Below, in pieces: positions 17,801 to 24,969 of a stretch of 64,000 nt of DNA (position 1 is the first letter of the stretch; every line of letters begins with the position of its first letter). Source of the DNA: Pirellulimonas nuda. Its GTDB lineage: Bacteria; Planctomycetota; Planctomycetia; Pirellulales; Lacipirellulaceae. A model generated the notes under the pieces. That model worked only from the letters and a program-made list of their open reading frames with translations, did no database searches and was not told where the DNA came from. The position numbers and the translations under genes are program-made. The stretch spans positions 6,298,905-6,362,904 of the forward strand of contig NZ_CP036291.1 in NCBI RefSeq assembly GCF_007750855.1. The letters are read 5' to 3'.

Positions 17801-20800
17801 GCGCAGCACGGCGGGCTGCTTCATCAACGCGGCGCCGGTCTTTGCCGACGTGCAAGCGGGGGGAGACTACCGCACCTGGCTGCGGCGGCTGCGCGACGAC
17901 GCGCTAAACGACCTCCACCACGCCCGGCTGCCGTGGGAGCAGATCGTCGCCGCGGCCGACAAGCCGCGCGTCGCCGGGCGGATGCCGGTGGTGCAGACGT
18001 TCTTCTTGTTCGACGACTCCGAGGTCGAGCCGCTGCGGCTGGGCCCGCAACGCTCAACGGCGTTCGCCAGCGATTACCGCGGCATGGCGGCCTACGACGT
18101 GACGCTGGTCGTTGAGTCGGGCGCCCACGCCCCCACGGTGCGGCTGGTGTACGAGCCCGAGCGGATGCCGGCCGAAGCGGCCGAGGCGATGCTAGACGCC
18201 TACCTAACGATCCTGCAAACCGCCGCCGGGGCGCCCGAGACGCCGGTGGCTGCGCTGCAAGCGCCGACCGGCGCCCAGCGCGACAGGCTGCTGGCGCTGG
18301 CTCAGGGCCCGACGCTGGGTGGCCCGGCGCTGGGGGGCCCGACGCTGGGGGGCCCGACGCTGGGGGGCCCGGCGCTCGAAGACGCCGCCGACCCCTTGAG
18401 CCGCTTCCTCACGCACGCCGACGCGGCGCCCGGGGCGACCGCGGTTTCCTTCCGGGGCGCCGACGTCACATACGGCGCCCTGGCGGACCAAGCCGCTGCG
18501 CTGGCGCACCGCTTCGAGCGCCTCGGCGTGCGCCCCGGCGACCGGGTGGGGTTGTTTGCGGAGCGGTCGCCCGAGGCCATCGCCGCGATGCTCGGCCTGT
18601 GGATGACCGGCGCCGCGTACGTGCCGCTCGACCCCGCCTACCCCGACGCGCGGCTCCGCGACACCGCGGCCGACGCCGACCTGCGGCTGCTGGTGACCGA
18701 CGCCGACAACGCGCCCCGCGCCCACACCTTCGGCGCCCCGGCCCACACGCTCCAGGGGCTGCTTGGGGGCGCCGACCCGCGCCCCTTCGCGCCCCGCAGT
18801 CTCGACCCGCGGCGGCCCGCCTACGTGATCTACACGTCGGGCTCCACCGGCAGGCCCAAAGGGGTGGTCGTGCCGCTCGACGCGGTCGGCGCGATGCTGG
18901 GGGCCTTCGGCGCGGAGCTGGGGGTCGGGCCGGGCGACCGCGTGCTGGCCGCCACGACGTTTGGTTTCGACATCAGCGTGCTGGAGCTGTTCTTGCCGCT
19001 GGCCGCCGGCGCGGCGGTGCTGCTGGCGCCCGCCACGCTGGGGGTCGACCCCGAAGGGGTCGTCGAGCTGGCCCGCGGCGCGTCGCTGGTGCAGGCCACC
19101 CCGTCGGCGTTGCAAACGATGCTCACGCTCGGCTGGCGGCCACGCCCGGGGCAACGCGTGCTGTGCGGCGGCGAGGCGCTGCCGCCCGAGCTGGCCCGCG
19201 TGCTGCGGCTAGCGACCGATCGGCTGTGGAACGTGTACGGCCCGACCGAGACGACCGTCTGGAGCACCTGCCAGCAGATCGGCTCGGTAGGCGACTCGAT
19301 GCCCATCGGCCGGCCGATCGCCGGCACGTCGTGCTACGTGGTCGACCAGCGCGGCGCGCTGGCGCCCGTCGGCGTGTGGGGCGAGTTGTGGATCGGCGGC
19401 GCCGGCGTGGCAGCGGGCTACTGGCAGCGGCCCGAGCTTACCGCCGAGCGGTTCCTCGCCGACCCGTTCGCGCCCGCCTCTGGAGGGCGCGTCTACCGCA
19501 CCGGCGACGTCGCCCGCTGGAACCACCAGAGGGTCCTCGAGTTCGCCGGCCGACGCGACCAGCAGGTCAAGCTGCGCGGCCACCGCATCGAGCTGGGTGA
19601 GGTCGAGGCCGCGCTGGTGGGATGCCCGGAGGTCGCCGAGGCGGCCGTGGTCGTCCAGCAGCAGAGCCTGGTGGCGTTTGTCACGCTGGCGCCCGACGCG
19701 GCGGCCACGCCGGGCGACCTCCGCGCCCGGCTCGCCGAGACGCTCCCCGAGCCGATGATCCCCGCGGCGATCGTGCCGCTGGACGCGCTCCCCCGCAACG
19801 CGGCCGGCAAGATCGACCGCGCCGGGCTCGCCGCGCGGCGCGTCACGGGCGCCGACCGCACGCGTCAGATCGTCGCCCCGCGCGACCCCGAGGAACAGCT
19901 CGTCGCCGAGGTGTGGGCCGAACGCCTGCAGATGGACCAGCTAAGCGTGCACGACCACTTCTTCGAGCTGGGGGGCCACTCGCAGTTGGCCGTTGAGGTG
20001 ATGGTCGCCCTGGAGCAGCGCTCGGGCGTCCGGCTGCCGCTGGCGGCGCTGTTCGGCACGCCGACCATCGCGCACGCGGCGGAGCTGCTCCGCAACCCGC
20101 CGGCGGCGGACGCTTCGAGCTCGCTGATGGTGCTCAGCGCCACCGGCGACGCGCCGCCGCTGTTCTGTGTCCACCCGGCCGGGGGCACCGTGTTCTGCTA
20201 CGGCGACCTCGCCCAGCAGCTGGAGGGCCAGCGGCCCGTGATCGGCCTGCAGGCGCTGGGGGTCGACGGCATGCACGCGCCGCACGAGTCGATGGACGAG
20301 ATGGTGGCCCACTACCGCGCAGCGATCGAGGGCTTCTGCCCCACCGGCCCCTTCCACCTGTGCGGCTGGTCGCTGGGGGGCAACGTCGCCTTCGAGCTGG
20401 CCCGGCAGATGCGCGCCGCCGGCGCCGAGGTGGGCGTGGTCGCGCTGTTCGACTCCGGCGCGGTGCCGGCCACGGACGACGTGGCCGAGACCGACCTGAT
20501 GCCGCTCATCGGCGCGTTGTTCCCAGACATGCAGCACGTGCCGCTGGAAGAGCTCAAGCAGATGCCCCCCGAGGCGCTGGTGCAGTTCTTCGCCGAACGC
20601 GCGTCGCGGGCCCGGCTGATCGACAACCGCCAGCTCGCCGCGGGGGGGTTCATCCTCGACGTGTTCACCAAGAACATGCAGGTCTTCGTCCACCACCGCC
20701 CGGGCCGGTACGACGGCCCCGTCACGCTGCTACGCGCCGGCCTGCAGGCCACGATGCACGCCGCCCTGGGAGACGGCGCCCTGGGCTGGGACCGCGTGGC

Positions 20801-20936
20801 CGCCGACCTGACGGTGATCGACGTCCCCAGCGACCACACCCAGATGATGAGCCGGCCGCACGTCGACCGCGTGGTCGAGGGCCTGCGTGCGTCGCTCGCC
20901 AAGTGGGAAGCCGCTCATTTAGAAGCAGACGGGTAG
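14871..20936 (+). CDS. FAAL-ACP-C-A-PCP-TE lipopeptide synthetase, predicted N-acyl-glycine type
   Basis: A 2021-residue megasynthetase from GTG 14871 (ACGGAG ribosome site 7 bp upstream; a TTG at 14805 is less likely). Domain order: fatty acyl-AMP ligase (about 20-570; YTSGTTGVAKG, WLPPYHDLGLIGG, SPNFGYELC); carrier protein with Ser643 in LGGRS; condensation domain (about 710-1120; HHMVCDR at 834-840); Gly/Leu/Pro linker made by a 15-bp repeat (about 1146-1170); amino-acid adenylation domain (about 1170-1660); carrier with Ser1704 in LGGHS; thioesterase with Ser1834 in GWSLGG. My reading of the pocket residues is D-I-L-Q-L-G-V-V-W-K, close to the published glycine code DILQLGLIWK. The expected product is a fatty acyl-glycine or a derivative. 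It is a single cytosolic module with no tailoring or export gene next to it. Confidence 0.88.
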   Translation: MLPLATPLAASPERPLLAPATDWSHRSARRLSDVLRMRARSQAAAPAFTFLENGEPIGVMSFADLDLRARAIAARLQARDATGQPVMLVLDPGLNYLAALFGCFYAGAIAVPVYPPDPFRVARLMPRLRAVFDNAGCELLVGESKELGRADSPVLKMSPRAPLLVDRVTPQAADQWEPAAAPPDSPAILQYTSGTTGVAKGVAITHDNLMHNMRALEQALDIDHAVALHWLPPYHDLGLIGGVLAPVFAGRHTVLMSPLDFMRNPAGWLRAIDRFGATTSASPNFGYELCLRKVREADCEGLDLSRWQIAASGAEPVRSDTLDRFCERFGPYGFRREAFTPAYGLAEATLFVSLKSLGETPRAMAIDGPALAEHRVEPCPQQRPGARTIVSCGPPGPEIEVRIIDPQTRAATDQVGEVWVRSPGVASGYWRRADATAETFDASTADGAPGFLRTGDYGFMREGELYVTGRKKEVLILAGRNYYPQDIEAAIQARHEGLKGDGGAVVSVEIDNEERLVVFQEVHRPRKQDLAALLELVRVTVAEEVGQEPHAVVLIAAGEVPKTSSGKLQRAACWAAYQQGLLMKLAEWTAAGEQRPEQPESAGPQYAAPQTETETWLADAWADVLGAERIGRHDHFLRLGGRSLQVIDMLQRVAQRTGVELPLAVVFEQPTLAGLASRIDGAVQSGAWRVGNPRAAEAAPAPDGAAGQSLPTTPAQHRFWLLDQLGLGPGGANVPVAVGIDGPIDTPRLQQALDCLVARHDALRARFVMEGAQLRQQLDPTARIVLEPIKAGGQTPAQAAHSELAWRPFDVTRAPLARAALTAGDRPVLLLVLHHMVCDRASATLLLQELAALYNGDPLPENEWSYAQSLALATATPCDDPRSQQSSQYWKTRLADAPAAIDLPLARPPQSDRLDQAASAVRPLDAALLRRVSELAMQESATPFLVYLSAMHLMLSRYAPDRQIGVGVALSSRLPQERSTAGCFINAAPVFADVQAGGDYRTWLRRLRDDALNDLHHARLPWEQIVAAADKPRVAGRMPVVQTFFLFDDSEVEPLRLGPQRSTAFASDYRGMAAYDVTLVVESGAHAPTVRLVYEPERMPAEAAEAMLDAYLTILQTAAGAPETPVAALQAPTGAQRDRLLALAQGPTLGGPALGGPTLGGPTLGGPALEDAADPLSRFLTHADAAPGATAVSFRGADVTYGALADQAAALAHRFERLGVRPGDRVGLFAERSPEAIAAMLGLWMTGAAYVPLDPAYPDARLRDTAADADLRLLVTDADNAPRAHTFGAPAHTLQGLLGGADPRPFAPRSLDPRRPAYVIYTSGSTGRPKGVVVPLDAVGAMLGAFGAELGVGPGDRVLAATTFGFDISVLELFLPLAAGAAVLLAPATLGVDPEGVVELARGASLVQATPSALQTMLTLGWRPRPGQRVLCGGEALPPELARVLRLATDRLWNVYGPTETTVWSTCQQIGSVGDSMPIGRPIAGTSCYVVDQRGALAPVGVWGELWIGGAGVAAGYWQRPELTAERFLADPFAPASGGRVYRTGDVARWNHQRVLEFAGRRDQQVKLRGHRIELGEVEAALVGCPEVAEAAVVVQQQSLVAFVTLAPDAAATPGDLRARLAETLPEPMIPAAIVPLDALPRNAAGKIDRAGLAARRVTGADRTRQIVAPRDPEEQLVAEVWAERLQMDQLSVHDHFFELGGHSQLAVEVMVALEQRSGVRLPLAALFGTPTIAHAAELLRNPPAADASSSLMVLSATGDAPPLFCVHPAGGTVFCYGDLAQQLEGQRPVIGLQALGVDGMHAPHESMDEMVAHYRAAIEGFCPTGPFHLCGWSLGGNVAFELARQMRAAGAEVGVVALFDSGAVPATDDVAETDLMPLIGALFPDMQHVPLEELKQMPPEALVQFFAERASRARLIDNRQLAAGGFILDVFTKNMQVFVHHRPGRYDGPVTLLRAGLQATMHAALGDGALGWDRVAADLTVIDVPSDHTQMMSRPHVDRVVEGLRASLAKWEAAHLEADG
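18306..18380 (+). repeat. 15-bp tandem repeat inside the synthetase linker, five units
   Basis: Five 15-bp units of GGCCCGRCGCTGGGG encode a GP(T/A)LG-type repeat between the condensation and adenylation domains. Because the unit is 15 bp, copy changes keep the frame. The repeat lengthens a flexible linker. Confidence 0.92.
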
Positions 20937-21010
20937 GCCGGTCCTACTTCTCGCCCAACCCGTGGCTAGAATAGAGGGGTCCAGTCCATCGCCGTCTGAC
21001 AGAGACCGCT

Positions 21011-21202
21011 ATGCCGCTACCAGATCGTATCGTCCTCGACCCCTCCGTGCTGGTTGGCAAGCCCGCGGTCAAAGGGACGCGAATCGCCGTGGAGTTTGTC
21101 TTGGAGTTGCTCGCCAATGAATGGAGCGAACAACAGATTCTAGAGAACTACCCGGGGCTCGAGCACGACGACATCACCGCGTGCCTAAACCATGCGTCGT
21201 AA
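21011..21202 (+). CDS. DUF433 protein, slightly short
   Basis: A 63-residue protein with the DUF433 core: IVLDPSVLVGKPAVKGTRIAV, then ELLANEWSEQQILENYPGL and DDITACLNHAS. DUF433 proteins usually run about 10 residues longer and often pair with a PIN-like DUF5615 protein as a toxin-antitoxin-like unit. Here the protein stops right after the last helix begins, and no partner follows. It may be a remnant of such a pair. It follows the synthetase by 74 bp. Confidence 0.75.
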   Translation: MPLPDRIVLDPSVLVGKPAVKGTRIAVEFVLELLANEWSEQQILENYPGLEHDDITACLNHAS

Positions 21203-21399
21203 GCGCTAGCTGGGACATCCCGAGCGGGGGACGATAGCCCGCCGCGCGGTCGCAACGGACCTCACGCCCGTACCAGTTGTTCGACCTGTAGCAGCGCCCC
21301 GGCGCCCGGAAACGGTCGGCCGGCGCGTATTGGCCCGCCGCCCCCAGGAAAAAAAGCCATGCTTCCCATTGGGCCCACATCACTTGGGAAGACACTACG

Positions 21400-22329
21400 A
21401 TGGCGCAAGAACGGGCCGAGCCGGCCAATCCAAGGCTAAACGCGATCCTATCGGTCGCGACCATCCCGGCGATGCCCGACTGCGCGATGCGGGTGCTGGC
21501 CCTGAGCAACGACCCCAACAAGGACGCCATCGATCTGGCCAAGCCGATCGAAGCCGACGCCGGCATGGCGGCCCAGTTGCTGCGGTTCGTCAACTCGTCG
21601 TACTTCGGCTTCCAGCAGAAGATCGGCAGCGTGCCGCAAGCGGTCTCGCTGCTGGGCATCTCGCGGATCACCAACTTCGTGATGTGGAACGCCGTGTTCG
21701 CGGTGATCCCCGACCCCAACAGCCGCGCGTTCTCGATGACCGTCTTCCGCTGCGACGCGCTGCGTCGCGGGCTGCTGGCCCGGGCCATTGCGCGGCGTTT
21801 GGAGCCCGCGGCCGCCGAGGCGGCGTTCACCGCGGGGCTGCTGCAAGACATCGCCGTCCCGGTGCTGGTCAGGCACTTCGGCGACGCGTACCTGGCGCTC
21901 ATCCAGCGCTCCGAAGCAGAAGGGGTCGCCCTCTCGCAGTTAGAGTCGGACACCTACGGCTGGACCCACGCCGAGGCGGCCGGCCAGTTGCTGGTGCGGT
22001 GGGGCCTGCCGGAGCCCATCGCCGCACAGGTGCGTACGCACAGCGATCCCGAAGCGCTGCTCGCTACGCCGGGCGCCTCCTCGGCGGCGCTGGCGGTAGC
22101 GGTGGCGTCGCTGCTGCCCAGCTTCCGCCAGAGCGAGTGGCAGGCGTGCGCCCGCTTCCAGGGGTGCTGGGACCGGCTGCCGCTGGCCCAGCCCTCCTCC
22201 CCGGCCGCGTGCCTGGTGGAGGTCGACGAGGCCTTCACCGACCTGGCGCGGGCGCTGAGCGTCCGCTCCAACGGCCCGTCGCTGGTGGCGCTGTACACCG
22301 AGGCGCTGAGCCCCTGCGCCAGCCGCTAA
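21400..22329 (+). CDS. HDOD-domain protein
   Basis: A 309-residue protein with an HDOD domain over about residues 20-220 (AMRVLALSNDPNKDAIDLAKPIEADAG pattern, LLRFVNSSYFG, VPQAVSLLGI, AGLLQDIAVPVL). HDOD proteins are signalling relatives of HD hydrolases, usually without catalytic metal ligands; the HD pair is indeed replaced by LQD here. They take part in two-component or c-di-GMP-linked regulation. A 7-bp hairpin (CTTCCCA..TGGGAAG, 21363-21391) lies just before the start. Its stop overlaps the convergent ecotin-like gene by 4 bp. Confidence 0.85.
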   Translation: MAQERAEPANPRLNAILSVATIPAMPDCAMRVLALSNDPNKDAIDLAKPIEADAGMAAQLLRFVNSSYFGFQQKIGSVPQAVSLLGISRITNFVMWNAVFAVIPDPNSRAFSMTVFRCDALRRGLLARAIARRLEPAAAEAAFTAGLLQDIAVPVLVRHFGDAYLALIQRSEAEGVALSQLESDTYGWTHAEAAGQLLVRWGLPEPIAAQVRTHSDPEALLATPGASSAALAVAVASLLPSFRQSEWQACARFQGCWDRLPLAQPSSPAACLVEVDEAFTDLARALSVRSNGPSLVALYTEALSPCASR

Positions 22330-22811
22330 CCTTCTTCCACCGGGCCCATCTCCTCGCCCGCGGCCCACACGCGGTAGCGCACCTCTGCCCCCTCGGGCAC
22401 GTACACCACCACCGGCAGGCGGCTGTTGTAGCGGATCAGCGTGGGCTCTCCCCCGAGCGTGATGAAGCGCTCCACCTTGGGGGCGTTGGGGTCGACCGCC
22501 ATCAGCGTACCGGCCATCGGCCCCAGCTCGCTGACGACGTACTTGGGGAAGCCCCACCCCTCGACGTTCTGCTCTTCGATCTCCCCGCCGAAGAAGTAGC
22601 GGTTGGCGGCGTCGGTCTCTACCACCTTGCCGACCAGCAGCTCGACCTTGAAGGCCGACTCGTCCTCCTGCTTGGGCAGCTTCAACACGAGCCGAGTCAT
22701 CCCCTCCTCGGCCGGCGGAAACGCCTTCATGTTGTCGGCGGCGAGCGCGCCAGCCGCGGCGCCAAGCAAGCAGAAGGACGCGGCAACGAACACGGCGGAT
22801 GGGAGGTTCAC
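22326..22811 (-). CDS. Ecotin-like serine protease inhibitor
   Basis: A 161-residue exported protein with a signal peptide (residues 1-25, cut after ALAA). The mature part follows ecotin closely: FPPAEEGMTRLVLKLPKQEDE, VELLVGK, VEGWGFPKYVV, MAGTLMAVDPN, IRYNSRLPVVVYVPEGAEVRYRVW. Ecotin is a periplasmic dimer that blocks trypsin-fold proteases, and its P1 residue is a Met in the STMMA loop; here that loop reads GTLMA with Met104. Both Cys of the E. coli disulfide are absent (VETDAAN and MAVDPN), so the loop is not locked by that bond. No protease gene is adjacent. Likely role: protection against host or predator proteases (inference). Confidence 0.88.
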   Translation of the reverse strand: MNLPSAVFVAASFCLLGAAAGALAADNMKAFPPAEEGMTRLVLKLPKQEDESAFKVELLVGKVVETDAANRYFFGGEIEEQNVEGWGFPKYVVSELGPMAGTLMAVDPNAPKVERFITLGGEPTLIRYNSRLPVVVYVPEGAEVRYRVWAAGEEMGPVEEG

Positions 22812-22986
22812 GGGGGCGCCTGGGGGTTGAAGGAGAAACGCAAGAACCGCCGGTTTGGCGATTCCATCATGGCGCAGCCCATCGGACGGCTCCAGACCGG
22901 GCGCCTTGTTTGCAAATGCTTGTTGAGGGGTTCGGCGGGCGATACGATCTGGACATCACAGGCCCTTGTTATGCCAGCGGAAGACC

Positions 22987-23586
22987 ATGAGCGACATCGA
23001 CTGGAACCAGCGCTACGCGGACGAAGCATTCATCTACGGCTCGGAGCCGAACGCGTTTCTTGTCGAACATTCCGCCAGGCTCGCCGGACCGGTCCTATCG
23101 CTGGCAGAGGGCGAAGGACGCAACGCGGTCTTCCTGGCGACACTGGGCCTACAGGTCCATGGCGTCGACGGCTCTTCGGTAGGGCTCGCCAAGGCGCAGC
23201 GGCTGGCCGACGCCAAGGGGGTGGTCATCCAAACCGAGGTCGCCGACCTTGCCGCCTATCAACCGGCGCCCAGCAGCTACCGATCGGTGATCTCTATCTC
23301 TGCGCACCTACCCAGCAGCATCAGGCGCCGGCTCTACCCGTTGATTGAACGCTGCCTCATGCCTGGCGGAATCCTCTTGCTGGAGGCCTACTCGGAGCAA
23401 CAGCTACACAGAAATACCGGGGGGCCCAAGGACGCGGACAAGCTGATGTCCGTGTCCAAGATCCAACGCGAGTTTCAGCACCTTGAGCCGGTTGTTCTGC
23501 AGGAGATCGAACGCGAGGTATGCGAGGGCACGCATCACACGGGATTGGCATCGGTGGTACAGTTTATTGGGAGGAAGCCGGGGTAG
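22987..23586 (+). CDS. SAM-dependent methyltransferase (class I, TehB-like)
   Basis: A 199-residue Rossmann-fold methyltransferase. WNQRYADEAFIYGSEPNAFL opens the protein, followed by the SAM-binding motif VLSLAEGEGRNAVFLA (about residues 37-52) and the acidic strand end VHGVDGSS. The post-motif ISISAHLPS and the MPGGILLLEAY strand complete the fold. The N-terminal pattern is like TehB and small thiol or metalloid methyltransferases; the true acceptor is unknown. ATG 22987 is used; an upstream in-frame Met at 22966 has no better site. Confidence 0.83.
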   Translation: MSDIDWNQRYADEAFIYGSEPNAFLVEHSARLAGPVLSLAEGEGRNAVFLATLGLQVHGVDGSSVGLAKAQRLADAKGVVIQTEVADLAAYQPAPSSYRSVISISAHLPSSIRRRLYPLIERCLMPGGILLLEAYSEQQLHRNTGGPKDADKLMSVSKIQREFQHLEPVVLQEIEREVCEGTHHTGLASVVQFIGRKPG

Positions 23587-23602
23587 CCGGGGGCCTATCT
23601 CC

Positions 23603-23625
23603 GCGCTCGCGTGGGCATGGCGCCT
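23603..23625. repeat. Half copy of the CATGCCCACG REP
   Basis: CGCTCGCGTGGGCATGGCGCC is the right half of the palindrome found whole at 24929-24960. It sits in the 115-bp gap between the methyltransferase and the DUF6994-like gene. Confidence 0.5.
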
Positions 23626-23701
23626 CGCCGTGATATCGACAACAGAAGCTCAGACAACGTTGCCCTAGCGTAGAGCCCCAGCCGATCTCCACGATCCTTC
23701 C

Positions 23702-24403
23702 ATGATCGATACCTCATTCAATCTCTATGGCGACGCCGACGGCGGAGATCCTGATGCCACAAGTCCCACATTGCGCCGCTACCACAAACTTTTATGGAGC
23801 AAGTCATTGCCTAGTGGTGAGCTATTCGGCTTGCGCGATGACAATCCGGGCCTCTACCTTCGCCACAGCTCTGCATTGGGCGACTTCTCACTAGGGAGTG
23901 ATGCTATCACCCACTCCTACAAGAACCAGCTCAACAAGAAGTGGCTCACGACGCAAATACCGAACGAGGTGCAAGAGCTATTCAATCACGGGTCAACCAT
24001 CGGTGCATACCTCATCTTTCCCAACAACCAAGTGGATCGAAAGCATACAATAAACCAGGCCAGAGGCATATCGCGTCTTATTGACGACCGATTCGATTTG
24101 ACCCTGGAGTGCATCAAGCGCTTCTACATCAACGAGCCAAGTCCATTGGAGGATGCCCTCCGAAGGCATGCGTCGTTTTTCCGCCTGTTTGAGACGTTCG
24201 AGGGCTACGTTCAGTTCTTCCTTCTGAACGACTTGGTGGATGATCAAGACGACGTGAAGTTCTACCTGCCGTTCGATGACTTTCAGTCCCCGCCGAAGTT
24301 TCGGGGCAGGGAGGATTACATCGTCTACAAGAGCGGGGTAGAGTCGTTCATCAAATCTCGTAGTCGACGGATTGAAGAATTCGCTAGGCGGCTAAATACC
24401 TAA
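23702..24403 (+). CDS. DUF6994-like protein in a lower-GC segment
   Basis: A 233-residue soluble protein with no signal peptide. It opens MIDTSFNLYGDADGGDPDATSP, followed by LRRYHKLLWSKSLPSG and, in the middle, RGISRLIDDRFDLTLECIKRFY. I associate this pattern with the family DUF6994 from memory, so treat the name as tentative. No catalytic motif is evident. Codon use is clearly less GC-biased than the neighbours, which suggests recent acquisition together with the barstar gene that follows by 45 bp. Confidence 0.65.
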   Translation: MIDTSFNLYGDADGGDPDATSPTLRRYHKLLWSKSLPSGELFGLRDDNPGLYLRHSSALGDFSLGSDAITHSYKNQLNKKWLTTQIPNEVQELFNHGSTIGAYLIFPNNQVDRKHTINQARGISRLIDDRFDLTLECIKRFYINEPSPLEDALRRHASFFRLFETFEGYVQFFLLNDLVDDQDDVKFYLPFDDFQSPPKFRGREDYIVYKSGVESFIKSRSRRIEEFARRLNT

Positions 24404-24448
24404 CAATCGCATGACACTCGGCAATTTCATCGAAAAGGGCCTACCTGC

Positions 24449-24835
24449 GTGTCGAAAATACTTTCCGAGTTTCACTTCTGCCGCTTGCTCATTGACGGGA
24501 CGTGCTTTCGGTCTACCGCGGCTTTGCATGACGAGTTGTCTTTCAAACTAGGACTCCCATCTTGGTACGGCAGAAACTGGGATGCACTACTGGATTGCTT
24601 GTCGTCGATCGGCGACAAACGCAGCAATCTTTGCTCCCATTGGGATTGGATCAACGGAAAGCGACTCGTACTTTCAGTTGCGAATTTTTCGATTGAAAGC
24701 ATCGACGAAGACACGTTGCTGCCTTTCCTCCAGGTCGTTGCCGACGCAAACGACCGGCTCGCGAAAAGCGAGTCGCTCAACCGGATATGGATAGAATACA
24801 ACGCGCCTCCGTCCGGAACGGAGTCACAAGCGTGA
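24449..24835 (+). CDS. Barstar-family protein (ribonuclease inhibitor-like)
   Basis: A 128-residue protein with the barstar core: LLIDGTCFRSTAALHDELS, then LPSWYGRNWDALLDCLS, the most diagnostic segment, then a final beta strand IWIEYN. Barstar binds and blocks barnase-type ribonucleases. No barnase-like toxin is next to it, so it is either an orphan immunity gene or the partner of the DUF6994-like gene (inference). The start is GTG 24449. Lower GC than the region, like its neighbour. Confidence 0.82.
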   Translation: MSKILSEFHFCRLLIDGTCFRSTAALHDELSFKLGLPSWYGRNWDALLDCLSSIGDKRSNLCSHWDWINGKRLVLSVANFSIESIDEDTLLPFLQVVADANDRLAKSESLNRIWIEYNAPPSGTESQA

Positions 24836-24928
24836 AAGATAGATCGCGATGAAGAACGCAGTGAACCGGAGTCGGGCGCCAAGCTTGCGGGGATATGCGA
24901 CACACGGGAGGCAGGCGCCTGACCCACC

Positions 24929-24960
24929 ACACATGCCCACGCGAGCGTGGGCATGGCACC
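24929..24960. repeat. REP-like perfect hairpin, stem CATGCCCACG
   Basis: CACACATGCCCACG, loop CGAG, CGTGGGCATGGCACC gives a perfect 10-bp stem. It is the best of four copies in the window (1-62, 736-777, 23603-23625). It sits between the barstar gene and the end of the permease gene. Confidence 0.85.
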
Positions 24961-24969
24961 CCCCGAAGC

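Noticed and set aside
18306-18380. CRISPR-like array
   Set aside because: The 15-bp units are contiguous, have no spacers and are in frame.
21011-21202. Complete toxin-antitoxin pair with DUF433
   Set aside because: No DUF5615/PIN partner follows, and the DUF433 protein is a little short.
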